This document shows positions 34,005 to 40,822 of a DNA stretch of 40,822 nt, in pieces. A program made the position numbers and the translations under genes. Source of the stretch: an uncultured Thiotrichales bacterium (GTDB lineage: Bacteria; Pseudomonadota; Gammaproteobacteria; CAZUMV01); NCBI GenBank assembly GCA_938041655.1, contig CALISW010000068.1, positions 1 through 40,822 of the forward strand, in the 5' to 3' direction. The notes beneath the pieces were generated by a model that was not told the DNA's origin, made no database searches, and worked only from the letters and a program-made list of their open reading frames with translations. Position 1 is the stretch's first letter. Every line of letters starts with the position of its first letter.

Positions 34005-34318
34005 TCCTCTGCGGCGACCTCTAGAACCAGGCCAGCCATATCGTCGGTCATTTCTATCTGACAACTCAAGCGACTACGCTCATTAGAGCTGTCTTCAAAC
34101 TCAAGCATTTCAGCCTCTAGATCATTCGGCCTGCCCACTACCTCGGTCCAGTCCTCATGTACGTGTACATGACACGTCGCACAGGAGCAGCCACCGCCAC
34201 AATCGGCATCAATACCATCAACATCGGCATCTGTGGCAGCTTCCATTAAACTTCTGCCAATCTTGGCATCTACATCTACTTTTTCACCGTCGGCGGTGAC
34301 AAACGTTACTAAAGGCAT
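34001..34318 (-). CDS. [2Fe-2S] ferredoxin, adrenodoxin type
   Basis: The 105-residue protein has the cluster pattern C-x5-C-x2-C in DADCGGGCSCATCHVHV and the fourth Cys in RLSCQIEM. This spacing marks the adrenodoxin/terpredoxin/Isc class rather than the plant class. Such proteins feed electrons to cytochromes P450 or Fe-S assembly. No P450 or isc genes are in the window. It follows the SDR gene by one base and is part of the LysR-SDR-ferredoxin group. Confidence 0.93.
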   Translation of the reverse strand: MPLVTFVTADGEKVDVDAKIGRSLMEAATDADVDGIDADCGGGCSCATCHVHVHEDWTEVVGRPNDLEAEMLEFEDSSNERSRLSCQIEMTDDMAGLVLEVAAED

Positions 34319-34319
34319 A

Positions 34320-35024
34320 CTATCTCTCTATTTGACCTAAATTAGCGTGCATAACCGTGCCATTGATAACGGCATTGTTCGCACAAAAATACAATGTGGA
34401 GGCGATTTCGCCAGTTTCAATCAAACGACCGAAGGCAACATTGCTGGTGATGGAATTTATCACATCCTGATCCTCACCAATATGCCCACGCAGCATTTCT
34501 GTATCAGTAAAACCGGGGCAAATACACGCAGTGTGAACCCCTCTGCCTGCCATATCCTGACAAGTAGAGCGCATTAGCCCCACTACCCCGTGTTTAGACG
34601 TGACGTATGAACAGGCGCCAGGCACTGCCTTCTCACTTAAAGTAGATCCCAGATACAAGATACTGGAGCCCTCGGACATATACGGCAGCACCAGTTGATT
34701 GAGTTGTGTAGGTGCAACCAGATTGACTTGCAGTGATTGCTGCATTTCCAGGTCGTTAACCGTATCCATCGAATCGCTGTAGTGCAGTGCGGCATTGTGT
34801 ATCAGTACAATCTCTCGCTTGGATTGAATTAAATCGACCAGAGCCGAACCATGTGCAGCTGACCAACCGACATCACTCAAATCAACCGATAGATTACTCG
34901 CACCTTCCAAATCCATAGCTGAGCGGGATAGGTTAATGACCTCATATCCTTCAGCCGAAAAACGCTCAGCTGTAGCTCGACCGATACCTTTACTACCGCC
35001 CGTAATAATTAATAACTTTTTCAT
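34320..35024 (-). CDS. Short-chain dehydrogenase/reductase
   Basis: The 234-residue SDR has the cofactor motif TGGSKGIGRA, the NAA motif in IHNAALHY, and the catalytic set Ser in LGSTLS and Y-x3-K in SYVTSKHG. The R in LSRSA after strand 2 suggests NADP rather than NAD. The substrate is unknown. It lies between a LysR gene (34 bases upstream) and the ferredoxin (1 base downstream), so it is probably co-transcribed with both. Confidence 0.92.
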   Translation of the reverse strand: MKKLLIITGGSKGIGRATAERFSAEGYEVINLSRSAMDLEGASNLSVDLSDVGWSAAHGSALVDLIQSKREIVLIHNAALHYSDSMDTVNDLEMQQSLQVNLVAPTQLNQLVLPYMSEGSSILYLGSTLSEKAVPGACSYVTSKHGVVGLMRSTCQDMAGRGVHTACICPGFTDTEMLRGHIGEDQDVINSITSNVAFGRLIETGEIASTLYFCANNAVINGTVMHANLGQIER

Positions 35025-35058
35025 AGTGGTGTCATTTTACAGTGTTGTACTGTTACTG

Positions 35059-35916
35059 CTACTGCAAATTAGCCTGTAGATAGCTCGCCAGCCGATGAGT
35101 CGCTGCGCTCGCTGCATTAGACTGCATTAACAGGCTAATACCAATATCTCCTAATTCAGGAAGCAACGCACTATTCCTGACTTTGACCAATGAATCTGGA
35201 ACCGTGCTGGTCGCCAGTACAGTAATACCCAAGCCTTCCCCTATAGCCGATTCAATACCGTGCAAATCAGGGATGGTGTATACAATTTTATTTTTAACCT
35301 TTGCAACCTTTAATGCAGACATAGCTCTCTTCCGATAAATACAACCCGCTGGGGCAACAATCAAAGGTACCGCACCCTCAAATTCTGGTTTCCTGCGATT
35401 GGCCACCCACACCAGCTTTTCTTTTTTAATAAAACCTTCTGCCTCCCGATTAACGTTTTGATGCAATGCCAATACCAGATCATAAGTGTGTTGCTTGAAT
35501 TTCTTACGTAAATCAACGCTCAGCTCGGAACCCACTTCCAGCGTGACGTCTGGATATTGGCGGGTGAACTTGCCGATGATGCGCGGCATCAAGGTAGTAG
35601 CAAACTCACTGGGCAATCCCAACTTCACACTTCCAGTAATTTCCCGGGTCGAGAATTTGTCAAATAACTCATCATTTAATTCAAGGATATTACGAGCATA
35701 TTCCAGCAATAACTCGCCTGCCGTGGTCAATTCGAATTTGTGTGTCTCACGAGAAAAAAGCTGTTCATCAAGTACCGCCTCTAAACGTTTGATTTGCAGG
35801 CTGATGGCGGGCTGTGAGCGCCCTAATATTTCACCCGCTCTGGTAACACCAGCCAGATCATGAACAGTCACAAAAGTGCGCAATAGGTCTGTGGGAAGGT
35901 TTCTATAAACTGTCAT
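35059..35916 (-). CDS. LysR-family regulator
   Basis: The 285-residue protein has a LysR helix-turn-helix at about 8-66 (LLRTFVTVHDLAGVTRAGEIL, SQPAISLQIKRLEA) and an effector domain from residue 92. It is divergent from gcvT across 99 bases and heads the SDR-ferredoxin group, so it could control either side. GcvA, the E. coli regulator of the glycine cleavage operon, is also a LysR protein, but no specific GcvA signature is visible. Confidence 0.9.
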   Translation of the reverse strand: MTVYRNLPTDLLRTFVTVHDLAGVTRAGEILGRSQPAISLQIKRLEAVLDEQLFSRETHKFELTTAGELLLEYARNILELNDELFDKFSTREITGSVKLGLPSEFATTLMPRIIGKFTRQYPDVTLEVGSELSVDLRKKFKQHTYDLVLALHQNVNREAEGFIKKEKLVWVANRRKPEFEGAVPLIVAPAGCIYRKRAMSALKVAKVKNKIVYTIPDLHGIESAIGEGLGITVLATSTVPDSLVKVRNSALLPELGDIGISLLMQSNAASAATHRLASYLQANLQ

Positions 35917-36015
35917 TAATTTTTTAAATATTTATATAAGTGGTATTAATTTTATTTATCCTAACATAAAGACTAAGATCGCACTATTCTGGTGGTTTAG
36001 GGATGGATTTAGCTG
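35917..36015. promoter_or_regulatory. AT-rich divergent promoter region, lysR and gcvT
   Basis: The stretch is strongly AT-rich near the lysR start. ATTAATTTT is repeated at 35915-35923 and 35945-35953, 30 bases apart. I see no glycine riboswitch core. GGGATGGA upstream of ATG 36016 is the gcvT ribosome binding site. Confidence 0.35.
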
Positions 36016-37134
36016 ATGTCAGATTCTTTACAAACACCGCTGTATGACTTGCACCTGGAACATGGGGCAAGAATGGTGGACTTCGCCGGCTATGCGATGC
36101 CGGTTCAGTACCAAGACGGCATTATCAAAGAACATCTGCATACCAGAGCCAACGCCGGCCTGTTTGATGTCTCTCATATGGGGCAGCTTATTATCTCCGG
36201 CACTGGCGTCACACAGGCACTGGAACAACTCATACCCATCGAACTGGAATCACTTAAAGATAACCACCAGCGTTATGGACTACTGTTGAGTGAGCACGGC
36301 ACCATTCTCGATGACCTGATTGTCACACGTAAAACAGCTGACAGTTTTTTTGTGGTTGTTAACGCGGCCTGTAAAGAAAATGACATCGAGCATTTACGCC
36401 AACATCTACCAGACGTCATAAAGATTGAGTATTTGCAAGATCAGGCACTACTTGCACTGCAAGGCCCGCAAGCGCATACCGTGCTACAAGATCAACTGGA
36501 AGACCTCGAGTCACTTACTTTCATGCAAGGGCGAGAATGCACTGTATTTGGCCTACCCTGCTATGTCACCCGATCTGGTTACACCGGTGAAGATGGTTTT
36601 GAGATTTCAGTAACGGCAGAACACGCCGCAGAGTTAGCGAAACACTTACTGGCACACCCAGAGGTAAAACCTGTCGGACTGGGTGCTCGTGATTCATTAC
36701 GCCTGGAAGCCGGCTTGTGTTTGTACGGCCATGACATGGACACCAGCAAAACCCCCATCGAAGCCGGACTGCTCTGGTCTATTAGTAAATCAAGACGACC
36801 TGATAATAACAAAGCCGGTGGTTACCCGGGTGCTGACATTATTGCCGGCCAAATAGAATCTGGCGTAGATAGTAAACGCGTCGGACTCTTAATTGAGGGC
36901 CGCGCCCCAGCCAGAGAAGGAGCAGAAGTTATTGACCCGGCTAGTGATAAAGTTATCGGTGTTATTACCAGCGGTAGTTTCAGCCCCTGTCTGGAGCAAC
37001 CTATCGCCATGGGTTACATAGACCAGTCTTTTGCTAAAGCTGGCACAGTGGTTGAAATCGCTGTACGCAAGAAAAAAATACCTGCTGTGATACACCAACT
37101 TCCATTTGTTAAACAAACCTACTACCGCGGTTAA
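36016..37134 (+). CDS. gcvT: Glycine cleavage system T-protein (aminomethyltransferase)
   Basis: The 372-residue protein moves the methylene unit from the H-protein lipoyl arm to tetrahydrofolate and frees ammonia. It shows [22 protein letters not shown], the Asp in [10 protein letters not shown] at the catalytic site, [11 protein letters not shown] and [18 protein letters not shown]. The length is normal. gcvP follows after 11 bases with no gcvH between them. Confidence 0.97.
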   Translation: MSDSLQTPLYDLHLEHGARMVDFAGYAMPVQYQDGIIKEHLHTRANAGLFDVSHMGQLIISGTGVTQALEQLIPIELESLKDNHQRYGLLLSEHGTILDDLIVTRKTADSFFVVVNAACKENDIEHLRQHLPDVIKIEYLQDQALLALQGPQAHTVLQDQLEDLESLTFMQGRECTVFGLPCYVTRSGYTGEDGFEISVTAEHAAELAKHLLAHPEVKPVGLGARDSLRLEAGLCLYGHDMDTSKTPIEAGLLWSISKSRRPDNNKAGGYPGADIIAGQIESGVDSKRVGLLIEGRAPAREGAEVIDPASDKVIGVITSGSFSPCLEQPIAMGYIDQSFAKAGTVVEIAVRKKKIPAVIHQLPFVKQTYYRG

Positions 37135-37145
37135 CAGAGAATCTT

Positions 37146-40043
37146 ATGAGCGCAAACCTCGCAGACATAAAATCAAAATCAGTTATGAATACTATCGACA
37201 TTGAAGCCGATCATTTTCACTTCGCCAATCGTCATATTGGCCCCGACAATGACGAACAACAACGCATGCTGGAGACACTGAAACAAACGTCATTGGAAGG
37301 TTTGATTGAAACCATTGTCCCGCAGAGCATTTATGATGACTCTCCACTGGATCTGGATAGCGGCATTACCGAGCAGGATGCCTTGGCAGAACTTAAAAAG
37401 ATTGCCAGCCAAAACCAGGTAATGACCTCAATGATTGGTATGGGCTATCACAATTCCCATACTCCAGGCGTTATCTTGCGTAACGTATTTGAAAACCCGG
37501 GTTGGTATACCGCGTACACGCCTTATCAACCTGAAATCTCACAAGGAAGACTGGAAGCCCTGCTCAACTACCAAACCATGATCTGTGATTTAAGCGGCAT
37601 GGAAATTGCCAACGCCTCATTACTGGATGAAGCAACCGCCGCTGCTGAAGCAATGGCATTGTGCAAACGTATGAGCAAGTCCAAAAGTAATGTGTTCCTG
37701 GTTGATCAGCAAACATTACCGCAGACCATTGATGTTCTGAATACACGTGCTCAACACGCCAACATCGAGATTAAATTAATAGATCCTGCGAATGCAGCAG
37801 ATCATCCAGAATATTTTGGACTATTACTGCAGTACCCGGGTGTAGATGGTGAAATCAATCCATCACCTGCCGCCATAGAGGATGCTCATGCTAAAAAAGC
37901 ATTGGTTGTCATGGCTGCGGATATCCTTGCTTTGCTGTTACTGCGCTCACCAGGTGAGCTCGGCGCAGACATAGCCATCGGCTCCAGTCAGCGCTTTGGA
38001 GTACCCCTTGGTGCTGGTGGACCACATGCCGCGTACATGGCTACCCGCGATAAATTTAAACGCTCATTACCAGGCAGAATGGTTGGCGTCTCGATTGATG
38101 CCAATGGCGATCAAGCCTACCGGCTTGCCCTGCAAACCCGCGAACAACATATACGTCGTGAAAAAGCCACCAGCAACATTTGTACAGCTCAAGCGCTATT
38201 GGCAATCATGGCTAGTTTTTATGCGGTGTACCACGGCCCAAAAGGCCTCGAAGCAATAGCCAGACAAGTAAACCTGCAAGCCACCATCCTTGGCAACGGC
38301 CTGGAGAAGCTGGGTTATGCGCCTCAACAGACACATTACTTCGATACCTTCACGGTCAAGACCAACGAACGCACTGATCAAGTTCATTTAGCGGCTGAAG
38401 TGCTTGGTATTAACTTACGTCGTATCGATGACCAACATATTGGTATTACTGTTGATGAAACCACTACCGACGCCGATCTAATAAGTGTCTGGCAAGCATT
38501 CGATCAAGACAAGCATCTGGATCTTGAAGAAATTAAAACGAACACCAGCAGCAACATAACCCATGAATATTTGCGCACCGATACATTCCTGAAGCATCCG
38601 GTATTCAATCAGCATCATTCGGAAACGCAAATGTTGCGCTATATAAAAACACTCGGCGATAAAGACATTGCACTTGATCGCGCCATGATTCCGTTAGGCT
38701 CATGCACCATGAAGCTCAATGCTACTACCGAGATGCTACCCGTGAGTTGGCCTGAGTTCTCCAGCATTCATCCCTTTGCTCCTGCGCATCAGATTACAGG
38801 ATATCAACAACTGGTTGAGGAACTATCGGACATGCTCTGCACAGTTACCGGTTACGATGCTATTTCCTTACAACCTAATGCCGGCTCACAAGGCGAGTAC
38901 GCCGGCCTGCTGGCAATCAAGGCATACCATGAAGCACGCTCAGAAATGCAACGCGATGTCTGCCTGATTCCAGGCTCAGCTCATGGCACCAACCCGGCAT
39001 CAGCACAGATGTGCGGCATGCGAGTCGTCGTCGTGAAATGCGACAATGCGGGTAACGTTGATATAAAAGATTTACAGGAAAAGTGCGTGGAACACGCAGA
39101 CACTCTGGCAGCTATCATGATCACCTACCCTTCGACACATGGCGTGTTTGAAGAGCATGTGCGTGAGGTCTGCTCGACGGTACACCAGTATGGAGGACAG
39201 GTTTATCTTGACGGTGCCAATCTGAACGCGATGGTAGGACTTTGCTATCCCGGTGAATTTGGTGGTGATGTTTCACATTTGAATCTGCATAAAACATTCT
39301 GCATTCCTCATGGCGGCGGTGGTCCTGGCGTAGGTCCAGTCGCTGTGGGCGAGCACTTGAAAGACTACTTGCCGGGCCATAACAACATACCGGGTGAGCA
39401 TGCGGTTGGTGCCGTCGCTGCGGCTGCCTGGGGTAGCGCCAGCATTCTGCCAATTAGCTGGATGTATCTTAAAATGATGGGTCGCGAAGGCATGAAAAAA
39501 GCCAGTCAGATAGCTATCCTGAATGCCAACTATATTGCACACAAACTCTCACAACACTACCCGGTGCTGTATACCGGCGAGTCTGGCTACGTTGCGCACG
39601 AATGCATTATAGATTTACGTGAGATTAAAACAGCCACCGGTATTGAAGCAGAAGATGTCGCCAAACGACTCATTGATTATGGCTTCCATGCACCTACCAT
39701 GTCATTCCCGGTCCCGGGCACACTGATGATCGAGCCTACCGAAAGTGAATCATTATCCGAGCTCGATCGCTTCTGCACTGCAATGATCAAAATACGCACA
39801 GAGATTGCCGCGATTGAATCTGGCGATACAGAATTGACAGAATCAGTTTTGAAGCATGCTCCACATACAGCCGCAGATATTGCGAGTGATGAATGGACAC
39901 ACAACTATAGCCGAAGCGAGGCGGTGTTCCCTGATGAACGCCTGAAGCAAAATAAGTATTGGCCGCCCGTTGCACGCATAGACAATGCCTACGGCGATAA
40001 AAATCTGGTATGTAGTTGCCCGAGTATTTCAGACTACGAATAA
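37146..40043 (+). CDS. gcvP: Glycine dehydrogenase (decarboxylating), P-protein, single chain
   Basis: The 965-residue PLP enzyme decarboxylates glycine and passes the aminomethyl group to the H-protein lipoyl arm. The N-half starts [17 protein letters not shown] and [15 protein letters not shown]. The C-half carries the PLP lysine K716 in [18 protein letters not shown]. It is the fused form, not the split GcvPA/GcvPB. Its stop lies 3 bases from the convergent gene at 40047. An H-protein must be encoded elsewhere. Confidence 0.97.
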   Translation: MSANLADIKSKSVMNTIDIEADHFHFANRHIGPDNDEQQRMLETLKQTSLEGLIETIVPQSIYDDSPLDLDSGITEQDALAELKKIASQNQVMTSMIGMGYHNSHTPGVILRNVFENPGWYTAYTPYQPEISQGRLEALLNYQTMICDLSGMEIANASLLDEATAAAEAMALCKRMSKSKSNVFLVDQQTLPQTIDVLNTRAQHANIEIKLIDPANAADHPEYFGLLLQYPGVDGEINPSPAAIEDAHAKKALVVMAADILALLLLRSPGELGADIAIGSSQRFGVPLGAGGPHAAYMATRDKFKRSLPGRMVGVSIDANGDQAYRLALQTREQHIRREKATSNICTAQALLAIMASFYAVYHGPKGLEAIARQVNLQATILGNGLEKLGYAPQQTHYFDTFTVKTNERTDQVHLAAEVLGINLRRIDDQHIGITVDETTTDADLISVWQAFDQDKHLDLEEIKTNTSSNITHEYLRTDTFLKHPVFNQHHSETQMLRYIKTLGDKDIALDRAMIPLGSCTMKLNATTEMLPVSWPEFSSIHPFAPAHQITGYQQLVEELSDMLCTVTGYDAISLQPNAGSQGEYAGLLAIKAYHEARSEMQRDVCLIPGSAHGTNPASAQMCGMRVVVVKCDNAGNVDIKDLQEKCVEHADTLAAIMITYPSTHGVFEEHVREVCSTVHQYGGQVYLDGANLNAMVGLCYPGEFGGDVSHLNLHKTFCIPHGGGGPGVGPVAVGEHLKDYLPGHNNIPGEHAVGAVAAAAWGSASILPISWMYLKMMGREGMKKASQIAILNANYIAHKLSQHYPVLYTGESGYVAHECIIDLREIKTATGIEAEDVAKRLIDYGFHAPTMSFPVPGTLMIEPTESESLSELDRFCTAMIKIRTEIAAIESGDTELTESVLKHAPHTAADIASDEWTHNYSRSEAVFPDERLKQNKYWPPVARIDNAYGDKNLVCSCPSISDYE

Positions 40044-40046
40044 GGC

Positions 40047-40822
40047 TTAACGGGATGCCGTCCAGCTTCGTGTAGTTCCGGTAGTCGGACCGGAATCAAA
40101 GATGTAATCGCCACTGATGACAGCCTCATCAATGATGCCATTATAGATAATAGTCACAACGCCAGCCGGGCTGGTTCGCTCCAGTGTCATCTCGATATTG
40201 TTATCGGTAATCTCAATCTTGAGTGGATCACCATCAAGATCACCCGCGATTAACTCACCCATTTGCACCAACGTCAGCTCGGATGCTTCCTCACCCATCG
40301 GGGTATCAATCAACATAGACCATACCCCGGTCAACAATTCTTCCTCGCCAGCTTCCACCACTTGTTCAGATGCAATTGATTCCTCTTCAATCACCGGAGT
40401 TTTAATCTCTTCGATGGCTGCAACAACCGTCGGCACCAGATTCTTGTCAGTGAATGCCGCATAGTCTTGCTGGTAGACCTGAACATTAGTGATACGTGCA
40501 TTGATGCTGCTTGGCAATATTGAGTATTGGCCCGCTTGATTGACGTTGACGATATTATTTGATTTTTCATCAAGTAATAAAAAACTGCCATTTACTAATG
40601 GCGTTAGTCCATGCAAATCAAAAGGCTGCTGCTTCTGATCTAAAAGAGTTAGCTGCTTGACGATCACAGGTTTAACTCCCTCTACATAGGTACCGTTTTT
40701 ATTAATAGGCAGACTCAATTCGGTAATCGAATAACCATCTGCATCCTTGAGTAATAAAGCGATATCGGCCTGACCAGATATGTCCTCAAGCCATTGTGCA
40801 TCTATAATTTCCAACTGCTCGG
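40047..40822 (-). CDS. Unrecognised protein, C-terminal part only (cut by window edge)
   Basis: The frame is open to the end of the window; a TTG at 40814 is the first possible start but codons continue beyond it (E-Q-L-E), so the N-terminus is probably outside. About 258 residues are visible. The first 130 are beta-rich. An acidic linker follows (EEESIASEQVVEAGEEE). The last 95 residues (LTGVWSMLIDTPMGEEASEL at the start, TTGTTRSWTASR at the end) have the pattern of a small barrel domain that often closes secreted or hydrolase proteins. No catalytic motif is seen. Confidence 0.65.
   Translation of the reverse strand, partial: EQLEIIDAQWLEDISGQADIALLLKDADGYSITELSLPINKNGTYVEGVKPVIVKQLTLLDQKQQPFDLHGLTPLVNGSFLLLDEKSNNIVNVNQAGQYSILPSSINARITNVQVYQQDYAAFTDKNLVPTVVAAIEEIKTPVIEEESIASEQVVEAGEEELLTGVWSMLIDTPMGEEASELTLVQMGELIAGDLDGDPLKIEITDNNIEMTLERTSPAGVVTIIYNGIIDEAVISGDYIFDSGPTTGTTRSWTASR

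Noticed and set aside
35917-36015. Glycine riboswitch upstream of gcvT
   Set aside because: The leader is under 100 bases and AT-rich, and lacks the conserved aptamer core.
1-40822. tRNA, rRNA, CRISPR, insertion sequences, attachment sites and origins
   Set aside because: None seen on either strand; gene spacing leaves no gap above about 210 bases, and no transposase or integrase is encoded.

Overview
The window looks like chromosomal DNA of a heterotrophic, aerobic gammaproteobacterium. It has moderate base composition, dense coding, no RNA genes, no insertion sequences, no CRISPR and no phage genes. The AcnD/PrpF type of methylcitrate cycle, PpsA with PpsR, ZapE, SdhE and single-chain GcvP together fit Gammaproteobacteria. 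No genus can be named from this alone.

Layout. (1) 1-3592, minus strand: a membrane protein joining an FHA domain to a lytic transglycosylase, followed by two paralogous response regulators; the second runs off the window edge. Their output domains look like degenerate GGDEF folds. (2) 3647-6121, plus strand: a DNA damage cassette of LexA, a Y-family polymerase and a very small SRAP-like protein. A set of 11-bp-period repeats lies in the lexA promoter. (3) 6175-12342: an accessory metabolic region with a SnoaL-like lipoprotein, two VOC proteins, a nitrilase, a Sel1-repeat secreted protein, an MFS carboxylate-type transporter, an unrecognised protein and an Asp/Glu-racemase-fold enzyme. (4) 12373-13896: phosphoglycerate mutase GpmI. 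(5) 13999-19910, minus strand: the 2-methylcitrate operon prpB-prpC-acnD-prpF, which turns propionyl-CoA into pyruvate and succinate. (6) 20122-28233: a PfkB-family kinase, then acs-ppsA-glutamine amidotransferase on the minus strand, a LysR regulator divergent from acs, and ppsR, the regulator of PpsA. (7) 28242-33255: ZapE, then the succinate dehydrogenase operon sdhCDAB flanked by two maturation factors (an SDHAF4-like protein upstream, SdhE downstream). (8) 33267-35916: a ThiF-like E1 enzyme, then a LysR-SDR-ferredoxin group on the minus strand. (9) 36016-40043: gcvT and gcvP without gcvH. (10) 40047 to the end: a protein cut by the window edge.

The central metabolic parts fit together. 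Acs feeds acetate into acetyl-CoA, and the methylcitrate cycle handles propionyl-CoA and releases succinate for SDH and pyruvate for PpsA. GpmI and PpsA then carry carbon towards gluconeogenesis, and PpsR switches PpsA. GcvTP adds glycine breakdown.

The most unusual observations are two genes that seem to start at ATT (the MFS transporter and the PfkB kinase), the FHA-transglycosylase fusion with twin response regulators, the TGTT-N7-TGTT operator pairs at lexA, the reduced SRAP protein with altered active-site positions, a lysine-rich tail on PrpC, a one-cysteine racemase-fold enzyme in an uncharacterised catabolic region, and both SDH maturation factors at one operon. No stretch longer than about 210 bases lacks a gene.
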